DNA from: an uncultured Porphyromonadaceae bacterium
GTDB taxonomy: Bacteria; Bacteroidota; Bacteroidia; Bacteroidales; Muribaculaceae
Assembly (NCBI GenBank): GCA_947177405.1
Contig: CAMWUJ010000022.1
Span: 1 to 41,809 of the forward strand
Reading direction: 5' to 3'
Length of the DNA stretch: 41,809 nucleotides
Below are positions 17,399 to 24,845 of this stretch, one piece after another; position 1 is the first letter of the stretch, and every line of letters starts with the position of its first letter. The notes under the pieces are model-generated. The model did no database searches. It was not told where the DNA came from and saw nothing but the letters and a program-made list of their open reading frames with translations. The translations under genes and the position numbers were made by a program.

Positions 17399-17575
17399 CT
17401 ATTTTGTATATAGTTTTAATGCGTCGGCAGCCGGAATTTCGATAGGCATTCCATTGGAATCAGCTATTACAACATTCTCTCCAAGTTTAGCTTTGCGCTC
17501 AACCATTTTACGTTGTGCCTCAGAGATACTTTCTCTAATGCGTGCAAATAATTTTATTTTTTCTTGTTCCGACAT
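17399..17575 (-). CDS. Small protein (58 aa) overlapping the zeta-toxin-like gene, probable partner
   Basis: A 58-residue frame from an ATG at 17575 to a TAG at 17399 reads MSEQEKIKLFARIRESISEA, then QRKMVERKAKLGENVVIAD and a short tail ending LYTK. It is helical and charged in the first half. The start overlaps the last 22 bases of the zeta-like kinase frame, the arrangement expected of a coupled toxin/partner pair. An antitoxin or accessory role is inferred from position only. The frame is intact although the kinase upstream carries a stop codon. I see nothing else in the stretch to 17273. Confidence 0.7.
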   Translation of the reverse strand: MSEQEKIKLFARIRESISEAQRKMVERKAKLGENVVIADSNGMPIEIPAADALKLYTK

Positions 17576-18126
17576 GATTCTTTGATTTTTTTTAGTAGTA
17601 TTTTATTTGTTATCTTTCCTCCGTCCACAATCGGTTTTAAGTTGGTGCTATTATCATACATTGACCATTCATCCACAACTTGTGAGAAGATATTGAAAAG
17701 ATTCTGAAGTCCCAACCAATAACGACGGTGGATAATATCTTTGGGAATGTTATGTCCACCGGTGGCAACGCGAGAGGCTACCCGCATCTCAGCCATCTCA
17801 GGAGAGGGCAGCTAGAAGAAAAGCAACGTTACATAGTAACCCTCCTTATGAGCTTTTTCCACCAATGATTTATATGAGCGTGTGGCCAGTGTGGTCTCAA
17901 TTGCAAATGACTGCCGTTTGGACAGTAGTTGGTCTATTCGCCTTAACATCAGTTTACCGGCTTCAATCGCCATCTCCTCGGGGTGAAAAGGTGAGAGACC
18001 CTTGGCTATTTCATCAGCATTAACAAATTCCTCGCAATTAAGCACCTCCGGCAAAACAGTCATCGAAGCAGTGGTCTTCCCGGCTCCATTACATCCGGCT
18101 ATTATAAACAGATTCGGGGTTTTCAT
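17554..18126 (-). pseudogene. Zeta-toxin-like P-loop kinase gene interrupted by an in-frame TAG
   Basis: The first 104 codons encode MKTPNLFIIAGCNGAGKTTA and on, with a Walker A motif at 11-19, ETTLATRSY near 79-87 and YYVTLLFF at the end. Codon 105 is TAG (17812-17814). The frame then continues without shift as LPSPEMAEMRVASRVATGG and HNIPKDIIHRRYWLGLQN to 17554. The join is in phase and the second part is the expected C-terminal part of a zeta-family kinase, so a single nonsense change (probably Trp to stop) is the simplest reading. Zeta toxins phosphorylate UDP-GlcNAc-type substrates; the substrate of this branch is uncertain. A 58-aa partner gene overlaps the end. Confidence 0.85.
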
Positions 18127-18193
18127 ATCATATCCGCTTCAAGTTCCTTGATAATGGCATCAATATGTCTTATTTTTAACCATCTTCAATATG

Positions 18194-18224
18194 CAAATTT
18201 AGCGATTTTATATTATCTTTGCAA
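18194..18224 (-). promoter_or_regulatory. Promoter for the zeta-like operon
   Basis: Minus-strand -7 box TAAATTTG (complement of 18194-18201) preceded at 20-base spacing by TTG (complement of 18222-18224), a good Bacteroidetes -33/-7 match. A second box, TATCTTTG at 18214-18221, faces the opposite way towards the IS remnant. Confidence 0.6.
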
Positions 18225-18242
18225 TACGATAGGGAAATATTA

Positions 18243-18540
18243 CAGGGCTAGCGCATGAAATTTATATAATATTTAGTTAATTCAAGGAGGCTTTTAGTGA
18301 AATAATATTTATAATCTTGCATAATCGGCTGAAAATAGTTAACTTGGCATTATGCAAATAGAGTTTTTCAGCAAGGTAAAAGACCCGCGTGTGTTGGGTA
18401 AGGTAAAGCACCAGTTAGAGGATATCCTCCGTATCGCCCTTATCGGAGTGTTGTGTTCATGTGAGGATTATGATGAGATATCCGATCTGATTGAGGACAG
18501 GCAGCAGGAATTTAAGGATATGGGAGTTCTCGAACTGAGT
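18243..18540 (+). mobile_element. Truncated ISAs1-family insertion sequence, left end
   Basis: The sequence from CAGGGCTAGCGCATGAAA at 18243 looks like the terminal repeat and leader of an ISAs1-type element, followed at 18352 by the start of its transposase. Coding similarity ends at about 18540, and no right end or matching terminal repeat is seen before the Fic relic. It is a dead fragment. The terminal repeat is inferred from position and form. Confidence 0.55.
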
Positions 18541-18615
18541 AAAAGTCTTTGCAAGTCTCCTTTATTAATGATTATTAGAATCTTTAATAATCTTCCAGAA
18601 CCCACCTTTTGCTGA
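18352..18615 (+). pseudogene. N-terminal fragment of an ISAs1-family transposase
   Basis: The first 60 or so residues (FSKVKDPRVLGKVKHQLEDI, LRIALIGVLCSCEDYDEISD) match the DDE_Tnp_1-associated N-terminal domain of ISAs1 transposases (about 370 residues when full). After MGVLELS the frame runs into unrelated sequence and stops at 18613-18615, overlapping the end of the Fic relic on the other strand. The catalytic DDE domain is missing, so the product cannot transpose DNA. Confidence 0.8.
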
Positions 18616-19209
18616 CCCTATGCGCTCTATTTTACCTTGTGTTTTTAGTTTTGCCAGTTGTTTCTCAATTCCTTTTTGAGTAATTCCTATGGCTTCCGCC
18701 AACGTCTTTGAGGTGTGTTTCGGATTCACTTTTAACAGGTCAATGATTTTATCCTCTGTTTTCTGTTTTTCTGTAATACTCAATAGCAAGTCTTTTTCAA
18801 TCGATTCTTCAAAAATAGATATCTCTCTGGATAGATGATTAATCATTGTCTTTGTCATAAATTCACGGAATATGGATAGATCTTCATTCTCACGTGTCTC
18901 GACAAGAGCCTTGATATAATCCTCTTTATCATCTGCCGTTATGCGTGTGGGTATCAATCCATATTCAAATTGTAACCAGTTCATCACTAATCGAGCCATT
19001 CTGCCATTGCCATCTGCCCAGGGATGAATAGTGACAAGATTGAAGTGTGCATCGAAACTTATTTCATATAGTTCCTGGGTTGTAAGAGATTTAGCGTTTT
19101 TACGTTGTTGATTTAGAGCAATGCAAAATTCATCTAATTTAGCCGGTACTTTTGTGAAACTCATATATGATCTTCCACCGGGTCCGGCAGTCACATTAAG
19201 CAACCTCAA
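18565..19209 (-). pseudogene. N-terminally truncated Fic-domain protein with C-terminal winged helix
   Basis: The Fic core motif HPWADGNGRMAR is complete at about 62-73 and is followed by a helical region and a winged helix-turn-helix (TSKTLAEAIGITQKGIEKQL near 166-185). Fic proteins transfer AMP or a related group from a nucleotide to a target hydroxyl. The frame is open from a TAA at 19258-19260, but its only upstream start is a TTG at 19209, and the usual roughly 100-residue N-terminal Fic_N part is missing. An ATG at 19247 begins MATELERLIQ in another frame and soon stops. It is probably a relic, unless the ATG of MSFTKVP is used. A repeat array and a -7 box lie just upstream. Confidence 0.75.
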
Positions 19210-19262
19210 ATCACCGGTTGTATTAATCTCTCTAATTCCGTAGCCATAATAAATCTTTTATA

Positions 19263-19353
19263 CAAAGTTAAGCATTTTCACCCTACTTTTTAATCTTTTC
19301 ATCCTACTTTTTAATCTTTTCACCCTACTTTTTAATCACTTCACCCTACTTTT
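19263..19353 (-). repeat. 21-bp tandem repeat array with an adjacent -7 box
   Basis: Three exact-length units of CACCCTACTTTTTAATCTTTT start at 19279, 19300 and 19321 with one to three substitutions, and a partial fourth starts at 19342. On the minus strand the next bases are TAACTTTG (complement of 19263-19270), a match to the Bacteroidetes -7 box, so the array covers the -33 position and the region upstream of a leftward promoter into the Fic relic. This looks like an operator array. The 21-base period also keeps an LKSRVKR heptapeptide frame open, but with no start codon. The rest of 19354-19441 holds nothing recognised. Confidence 0.7.
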
Positions 19354-19441
19354 ATTAGACCCTGATGAAGTCTTTCGACATTCCGGCTATCAAATTTCAC
19401 GCCCTGTGAGATTCTTTCGCTACACGATGCAGCAAGAACAA

Positions 19442-21988
19442 CTATTTCAATATTCCTGATGATGCTCCTGACTGTTTTGAAATATCATTATCATTGCTGA
19501 TTTTCTTTCCGAATCCGAAAGTATATGTTGCCGACAACTGCACGCAGGCATGACGGGATGCATTGCTTGTCCATCTGCTAACGGAGTAGGCGGCAGTGCT
19601 CATAGTGTCGTGTGAAGCTCGCCAGTTCCAGCGTTGTAGATTTTGCGCCGTTATGATGATATTCCATCTTCCGTTGCTCCAACCTGCTTGGACCATGAAA
19701 ACATCCTTGTTCCGTGTCCATAAACCAGACATTGAATCGTAATTATCCGTTGCGTCAGCTGATTGGTAAGCTACCGCGAAATTAAAGCTGCCGAGATAAT
19801 AGAGGGCCTGAAGGTAATAACTGATATAAGAATGGTCAATCCGGTAGGGCTCACCATTTTGAACATATAGTTGCGCCAGTTGGCCCGATAGGTAGAAATT
19901 TCCGTCTAATAAGTTTGTTGAAGCATTTATACCATAATTATAGTGTCGGAAATTACCGACAGGTTGCTGGACAGTCCGCAATATTCCGTCAGGGGTCGCC
20001 TCATAAACAAAGGCAGCTCTATTCCCAACAAGCCATGCATTGGCAAACAATGTCATATTGAATTTATTTGAGGGAATGAATGTGTAATCAATTCCTATAT
20101 CATAGCTTCCATGAGATTTTAACATGGGATTTCCGGTATGCCAGAGAAAAGGAGAGACATGAATGATATTTTCGCTTTTATAGTTAGAAGAGGGTGGCCA
20201 AACCGAATAATGGAACACTCCACTCAAAGAATTTTTATTATTGGGGACATAACTCACAGATGCGTCTGCATAAGGATAATGCGAATCAGAATTATTATCA
20301 TTCAGGCAAGTTGAGAGCCGGTTCCAGCCTATCCCGAAAGAAGCGGAAAGTTTTTCTGTAGAAAAGTTATAGGTAGCTCCAATCTGTCCGAATTTCGTTG
20401 ATGAGTTATCGATTGCACTTACTGAGCCGCTATATTGGGTTCTGTTATGCTCATAAATGCCTCTGAGATGTGCCATCAGGGAATGTTGGTCGGAAAACGT
20501 ATGATTAAAAGTCACTGTCGCATTTCCTTCATGGGTATTATCATCGGCAGCGTTATATATGAGAGACATTTGAGATTCAAGATAGCTTGAAGCCTGATCT
20601 GTATGGGAATAGGAATAGCCTAACGAGGCTGAAAGAGAATTGTTTTCAGGCAGGCTGAAAAAGTAATATCCGGAATAGTTCAGATATTTTGCTTTAGAGG
20701 ATGCGTCCGAAGAATATTCATTGGTTGCCATCTTGTAATCTGTATATCCGACCTTTCCTTTACTGTCATTATGAGGAATGCGGTCGAGACCGAATGTTAT
20801 AAGACTGTTGGCGGTAATCTTGTCTCCGGAATAAAGGGCTCTGAAACTTCCCTCATAATTGCGGTTGCGATATTTGGAGCTTTCTGTAGAGGATTCTCTC
20901 TGAAAACTTTTTATCTCTCCGTTTTCTTGAGGCAGATGAAACGTTTCTGTCTGATCAACACCAAAATGATTGTTAGCCATATAATAACCGTAACCCATTA
21001 TATCAAAGGTCATTGTATTCCTTACAAATCTGACATTAGCCTGCGCGTAACCCGAATTGGCAATGAAGTTCTCAACCCCAAGCGTCTTTACGTAACCTCC
21101 GTACTCATATTTTATCATTCTGAAATTTATAACAAACCGGTGACCCTGGAATCTTGGGTCAGACGGATATTCAAGATATTCCACTGTCTTTACATCCGCA
21201 ACTTTCATCATATTAAGGTCAGATTCCGTAGAAGGCACATAATCTATGAATACTGCCACCGACTGCCCTGATGCTGTTGTAATGCCTGAGGATCCGAGCC
21301 GCGTGTTTAGTTGAGGGATAGCCATTCTGGCAAGCAAGTCAGCGGCAGTCTGCGATGCATTCTTCTGACGTTGTGTCGGACGGTAAACGCTTCTATCCGG
21401 GAATAGAGAGGCATTGTCTCCCTTCACTGTAACCGCCTTCAACTGTACAGGAAGTTCGGTCATGAGGATAGTTCCCATATTAAAGGAATTAAATTTCCGA
21501 TATGTGGTCTTATATCCGATGCATGAGAGTTTTGCAATGACGCTATGACAGTCGCATGGGATAGAGAATCGTCCCGCCTCATCGGTAATGCCGTAGGTCA
21601 GCACTGTGGAATCCTTTGGAGCAAGAAGCATGACAGTGGCGGCTGCCACAGGTTCATTATCCGTTCCCACCGCTTTTCCGGTAAAGGTATATTTCCCATG
21701 CTGGAGTGCTTCAAGATAATAAGTGTTACGTGACTTGACCACAGTGACAGGATTCAAGCCGATAGCTTGGCGCAGAGCATCGTATTCGTTATCGGTCTTG
21801 ATTACAGCGCTTGTCTTGTAGGTCTCAAGCTCGTTGTAGATGAAATTTATGTCAAGATCGGGATGATCTGCCATTATTTCCCTTACAGCCTTTGGAAGCG
21901 GAGTGGAGCTGAAACGGTATGAGAAAGTCTCAGCTTCGGTCATGAATACTGTCATCATGACCGCGAGAAATGTTATGATACGTGTCAT
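19442..21988 (-). CDS. TonB-dependent receptor-like outer membrane protein with STN domain (signalling type)
   Basis: The 848-residue protein has a signal peptide (MTRIITFLAVMMTVFMTEA), then an STN-type domain at about 20-95 (SYRFSSTPLPKAVREIMADH). A CarboxypepD_reg-like beta domain follows at about 97-185 (GRFSIPC, GYKTTYR), then a plug and a long beta-barrel ending at the C-terminus with alternating aromatic strands (CVQLSATYTFGFGKK). It follows an ECF sigma factor and an anti-sigma factor in one operon, 4 bases after the anti-sigma stop. This is the layout of cell-surface signalling, in which substrate binding at the receptor signals through the STN domain to the anti-sigma. The ligand is unknown. 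Confidence 0.88.
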   Translation of the reverse strand: MTRIITFLAVMMTVFMTEAETFSYRFSSTPLPKAVREIMADHPDLDINFIYNELETYKTSAVIKTDNEYDALRQAIGLNPVTVVKSRNTYYLEALQHGKYTFTGKAVGTDNEPVAAATVMLLAPKDSTVLTYGITDEAGRFSIPCDCHSVIAKLSCIGYKTTYRKFNSFNMGTILMTELPVQLKAVTVKGDNASLFPDRSVYRPTQRQKNASQTAADLLARMAIPQLNTRLGSSGITTASGQSVAVFIDYVPSTESDLNMMKVADVKTVEYLEYPSDPRFQGHRFVINFRMIKYEYGGYVKTLGVENFIANSGYAQANVRFVRNTMTFDIMGYGYYMANNHFGVDQTETFHLPQENGEIKSFQRESSTESSKYRNRNYEGSFRALYSGDKITANSLITFGLDRIPHNDSKGKVGYTDYKMATNEYSSDASSKAKYLNYSGYYFFSLPENNSLSASLGYSYSHTDQASSYLESQMSLIYNAADDNTHEGNATVTFNHTFSDQHSLMAHLRGIYEHNRTQYSGSVSAIDNSSTKFGQIGATYNFSTEKLSASFGIGWNRLSTCLNDNNSDSHYPYADASVSYVPNNKNSLSGVFHYSVWPPSSNYKSENIIHVSPFLWHTGNPMLKSHGSYDIGIDYTFIPSNKFNMTLFANAWLVGNRAAFVYEATPDGILRTVQQPVGNFRHYNYGINASTNLLDGNFYLSGQLAQLYVQNGEPYRIDHSYISYYLQALYYLGSFNFAVAYQSADATDNYDSMSGLWTRNKDVFMVQAGWSNGRWNIIITAQNLQRWNWRASHDTMSTAAYSVSRWTSNASRHACVQLSATYTFGFGKKISNDNDISKQSGASSGILK

Positions 21989-21992
21989 GAAT

Positions 21993-22649
21993 TCAGTCTA
22001 TCTTTATGGTTCTGTCAACTATGGTGAGATTAATCTGCTCAAAGTTGTTGAGGCTTGCCGCTATATCCTCAATCAGTAGAGCCTGGTTCCAGCGGAAATA
22101 AAGCCGGAGGGATTTTGCCGCATCGTTGTTGAATGTAACCGTGTAGCCATAATAACTGCCAATTATTGTGAGGATGGTTTCAAGGGTTTCATTGTCAAAG
22201 ACAACTGTTTCAGGAGATGTTTCGTCATCCGGGTCATACGAATTGACTACGTTAGATTGAGACGTGGCGTCGTCAGTTACGGTCGTTGTTTCAACTTCCG
22301 GATTTGTCGTAGAACTGCCATTGCTTATGCGGTGTATTCCCACACCCACAATGGCTGCCACGGCCGTGAACGAGGCTATACACACTACGATACTTGCCGC
22401 TGCGTTTCGGGAAAAGATCTGAGGCAGCCAATGGCGACGACTGCTCTTGGATTGATGGTGTTGGTTTGCAAATTTCGTCCATTCCTCCGATATATCGGGA
22501 ACGGCTATGGACTGAAGGCTTGACTTTGTTTTGTCGAGCAGGTCAAACACCTCCTTAACTTCAGGATCCTGAAGCATAGTCTCAATCTCGCTCGTGGTGT
22601 AGAGGTCAGGATGTTCAATGACATCAAGGAGTCGGTCGATTTTATTCAT
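21993..22649 (-). CDS. FecR-like anti-sigma factor with C-terminal DUF4974 domain
   Basis: From the ATG at 22649 the protein is 218 residues; an ATG at 22676 would add nine and also fits. An N-terminal cytoplasmic segment (MNKIDRLLDVIEHPDLYTTS, then DPEVKEVFDLLDK) is typical of the Bacteroidales anti-sigma pattern. It is followed by one transmembrane helix at about 83-105 (AAASIVVCIASFTAVAAIVG) and a periplasmic C-terminal DUF4974/secretin-like domain at about 150-218 (NETLETILTIIGSYYGYTV). It should hold the ECF sigma factor inactive until the receptor signals. The 22649 start overlaps the sigma stop by 8 bases. Confidence 0.85.
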   Translation of the reverse strand: MNKIDRLLDVIEHPDLYTTSEIETMLQDPEVKEVFDLLDKTKSSLQSIAVPDISEEWTKFANQHHQSKSSRRHWLPQIFSRNAAASIVVCIASFTAVAAIVGVGIHRISNGSSTTNPEVETTTVTDDATSQSNVVNSYDPDDETSPETVVFDNETLETILTIIGSYYGYTVTFNNDAAKSLRLYFRWNQALLIEDIAASLNNFEQINLTIVDRTIKID

Positions 22650-23127
22650 TTGGAGAAAGTTTTTCGCGTAAGACATCTATTGCATGACGTAGATGTTTAT
22701 AGACAGCCACCTTGCTAATTCCGAGAATCTCTGTTATCTCCAGATAGCTCTTACCGCCGGCAAACCGCAGGGCAACCACACGGCGGCAGGCATCGCTCAG
22801 GTCATTGGAAACCGTTGACTGAATCAGTGTGATAGTCTCGTCGTCGGGCCATTCCTCATTTTCGATTTCATCCTCACCTAAGGAATAGACCTTTCTCATG
22901 CGTTCCCTGACCGACAGACTGCGGATATGTTTGAGGCAACGGTTACGCACTGCCGTCAACAGATACGAGGCTGTCACATCAGACTTTCCGGAGACAAGGA
23001 GGGTTTCAAAGACATCGTGCACAATGTCTTTGGCCACATCATCTTCTCGGAGGATCAGCATCGCAAGCCGGTACATCGCTGCATAATGCGAGCGAAAGAG
23101 TCGTTCTATATCATCTTTTGTCGTCAT
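22642..23127 (-). CDS. ECF-type RNA polymerase sigma factor
   Basis: At 161 residues it is typical for an ECF sigma factor. Region 2 spans about 5-75 (LFRSHYAAMYRLAMLILRED, DIVHDVFETLL), with a YLLTAVRNRCLKHIRS segment at its end. Region 4 is at about 108-155 (SDACRRVVALRFAGGKSYLE, ITEILGISKVAVYKHLRHAI). It directs RNA polymerase to its own operon and probably others and is controlled by the anti-sigma encoded next. The 5' leader (23128-23200) carries a T-rich stretch and a GAGAACAAGGGGTCATAT sequence close to the ATG. The promoter itself is unclear. Confidence 0.93.
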   Translation of the reverse strand: MTTKDDIERLFRSHYAAMYRLAMLILREDDVAKDIVHDVFETLLVSGKSDVTASYLLTAVRNRCLKHIRSLSVRERMRKVYSLGEDEIENEEWPDDETITLIQSTVSNDLSDACRRVVALRFAGGKSYLEITEILGISKVAVYKHLRHAIDVLREKLSPNE

Positions 23128-23282
23128 ACATGGATATGACCCCTTGTTCTCAAAAAAACTAACCTCTCAAACGAAAAATTTTCAACTATGTGAATAAGTT
23201 GAATTGTATGAAACCGAAAGTTTCGAGAGATTTGCGGCTAACCTCGCGGTCAGTATCGTTGTTTCGTTTTAGCCAAAAGTAA

Positions 23283-23324
23283 ACAGACGCCAGAGCCTTC
23301 ACAAGTGTCGGCTTTCGCGTCTGT
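23283..23324 (-). terminator. Terminator downstream of the HigBA-like pair
   Basis: Inverted repeat ACAGACGC at 23283-23290 and GCGTCTGT at 23317-23324, extended inside by AGCC/GGCT (23294-23297 with 23310-23313). It lies 22 bases past the antitoxin stop on the minus strand and is followed there by a T-rich tract. A second T-rich tract (CCTTTTTCTGTTTTT) on the plus side would also let it act the other way. Confidence 0.7.
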
Positions 23325-23345
23325 ATCCTTTTCTGTTTTTACATT

Positions 23346-23612
23346 TTATCCAACAGTAATGATCGGCTGCCCGAAGAATGAAGACAGCTTGGCAAGGGTG
23401 GAGAGTGTGAAGTTATGTTGCCCGCTTAGCCATTTTGTTATCTCACATGGTCGCTTGCCTATAGATCGAGCAAACTCAACTTTCGACAGCCCTTTCTCTT
23501 GCATAAGTTTGTAAATCCTTTTGGAAATAGCCATTTCCATGTCCACTTCCTTATGAATAAACTCCGGTATGGAGGCCACTATTTGGTTATATTCTTCAAA
23601 TGCAGTCTTCAT
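23346..23612 (-). CDS. HigA-like XRE-family antitoxin
   Basis: An 88-residue protein with a helix-turn-helix at about 36-75 (LMQEKGLSKVEFARSIGKRP, CEITKWLSGQHNFTLSTLAK). It is encoded after its toxin with a 4-base overlap (ATGA at 23609-23612), the order seen in HigBA-type modules. It should bind and neutralise the toxin and repress the operon; a perfect palindrome at 24125-24146 is a candidate binding site. The short N-terminal extension (ATAFEEYNQIV-like helix, EFIHKEVDMEMA) may contact the toxin. Family assignment is good; the name HigA is by analogy. Confidence 0.85.
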   Translation of the reverse strand: MKTAFEEYNQIVASIPEFIHKEVDMEMAISKRIYKLMQEKGLSKVEFARSIGKRPCEITKWLSGQHNFTLSTLAKLSSFFGQPIITVG

Positions 23613-24079
23613 ATGTCAAAGGTTTTATCGGTGTCAATCTCATTTTCCGTTATAGTTATGGTCCCATCCTTTACACCTTGCTTTATAAGCTTGTCAAAAT
23701 TCTGGAGAGTAACAACAAAGCCACGCAATTCATCGTCCTCATTATAAGTACGAGTTTTCTTAATACCTCCATTGCCAAGAACCAGAATGCTATCGGATAG
23801 ACGCAGGCAATAAAGTCGTAACTTTGATTTAATAACAGGTAAGGCGCATACCCTGTCACTCATCTTACCCTCTGGTCGGAAAAAACGTTCAAGCGATCCA
23901 AGATCAGCAATGGTCTCAACAAATTTGGCTATACGGGCCAGATCTTCATTATACGTTGCATCATCTTTGAAGCGATTATAGAAACGTATATATTCCCCCT
24001 TGTCTTCAGTGAGAAACTGAATGGTGTAAAGGGTGCAGTTACGGTCTTTATTGAGCTGTATAAGTTCTGCTTCACTCAT
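23609..24079 (-). CDS. HigB-like RelE/ParE-superfamily toxin of a toxin-first pair
   Basis: The 156-residue protein carries a C-terminal toxin-like beta region: DRVCALPVIKSKLRLYCLRL near 74-93, then ILVLGNGGIKKTRTY. This pattern of R-L-Y-C-x-R followed by a hydrophobic strand and a Gly-Gly-x-K-K turn is like RelE/HigB-family mRNA interferases. It is longer than the usual 90-120 residues because of an N-terminal stretch (QLNKDRNCTLYTIQFLTEDK). Such toxins cleave mRNA on the ribosome or phosphorylate their targets; here the activity is inferred. It is coupled to the XRE antitoxin. Confidence 0.8.
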   Translation of the reverse strand: MSEAELIQLNKDRNCTLYTIQFLTEDKGEYIRFYNRFKDDATYNEDLARIAKFVETIADLGSLERFFRPEGKMSDRVCALPVIKSKLRLYCLRLSDSILVLGNGGIKKTRTYNEDDELRGFVVTLQNFDKLIKQGVKDGTITITENEIDTDKTFDI

Positions 24080-24108
24080 GATAAATAAGTTTCAGTATTT
24101 TATAACCG

Positions 24109-24146
24109 CAAATTTACGGAAAAATTTTTACTTTTGAGTAAAAATG
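24109..24146 (-). promoter_or_regulatory. Promoter and palindromic operator of the HigBA-like pair
   Basis: On the minus strand TAAATTTG (complement of 24109-24116) matches a -7 box 30 bases upstream of the toxin ATG. Just upstream is a perfect palindrome with 8-bp arms, ATTTTTAC at 24125-24132 and GTAAAAAT at 24139-24146, with a 6-base spacer. It covers the -33 region, a position fit for an antitoxin operator that blocks polymerase. Autorepression is inference. Confidence 0.55.
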
Positions 24147-24272
24147 AGAAATATTTGAATTATGCAATTCTATTTCTTTTACATTTCATATCTTTAGGGG
24201 CTGTTAAAGTGGAAAATTAATGGCGATAGAAGAATAAAAAGGAGGGAATGCAATCCTTTACATGGAAAAGAT

Positions 24273-24303
24273 TTTGATGGTTAAGATAAAGTTAGTAATT
24301 TTG
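24273..24303 (+). promoter_or_regulatory. Promoter of the XRE regulator
   Basis: TTTG at 24273-24276, 19 bases, then TAATTTTG at 24296-24303: a full Bacteroidetes -33/-7 promoter, 68 bases upstream of the ATG at 24372. The rest of 24147-24350 shows no gene. Confidence 0.7.
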
Positions 24304-24371
24304 CAGAGAGAACGGAATGCGTGGGAACAGCTGGTTGTCAACACCCTATATTAAACTGAGAGATAGAAGAT

Positions 24372-24839
24372 ATGAGCAGAATAGATTTGGTTAGGCTCAG
24401 GAAGAGAGCCGGTATAAGTCAGCGCGAGCTTGCCGACCTCCTGCAGGTTCGCCCCAGCTTTCTCTCTGCAATTGAAAACGGGAAGAGCCGTCTCCCGGAG
24501 GAGAAGATGGAGAGAATCAAGGAGATATTTGAATTGCAGGATCTGGATGAGTATATGTGTGAGGAAACTGTTGAGGCGGTGGTGCCTCCTCATACGCATA
24601 CTCCTGATCAAAGTGATTATATCGCACAACTACTCAATCATTTCCACGATCTCGCTCATCAACGCGACAAGGGACATTCCATTGCCGATTCAGATCTTAT
24701 AGAAAGAATAGACTTCCTTTCCAAACGCAATGAGCGTCTGTCGGATCGCATAGATGATCTGCGCGAAGAGGTTGACACTCTTCGCGCCGAGAATTTCCGT
24801 TTGAAGGAGTTGCTCATTAAGAACGGTATTTCTTATTGA
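24372..24839 (+). CDS. XRE-family transcriptional regulator with C-terminal coiled coil
   Basis: The 155-residue protein has an N-terminal helix-turn-helix domain at about 6-60 (RLRKRAGISQRELADLLQVR, PSFLSAIENGKSRLP) and a C-terminal leucine-rich coiled coil at about 112-150 (RIDFLSKRNERLSDRIDDLR, TLRAENFRLKELL) suited to dimerisation. A flexible linker with histidines and Pro/Thr (PPHTHTPDQ) lies between. It has a good promoter of its own and stands alone on its strand, with its stop 6 bases from the convergent methyltransferase stop. Targets are unknown. Confidence 0.9.
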   Translation: MSRIDLVRLRKRAGISQRELADLLQVRPSFLSAIENGKSRLPEEKMERIKEIFELQDLDEYMCEETVEAVVPPHTHTPDQSDYIAQLLNHFHDLAHQRDKGHSIADSDLIERIDFLSKRNERLSDRIDDLREEVDTLRAENFRLKELLIKNGISY

Positions 24840-24845
24840 TTTCCG

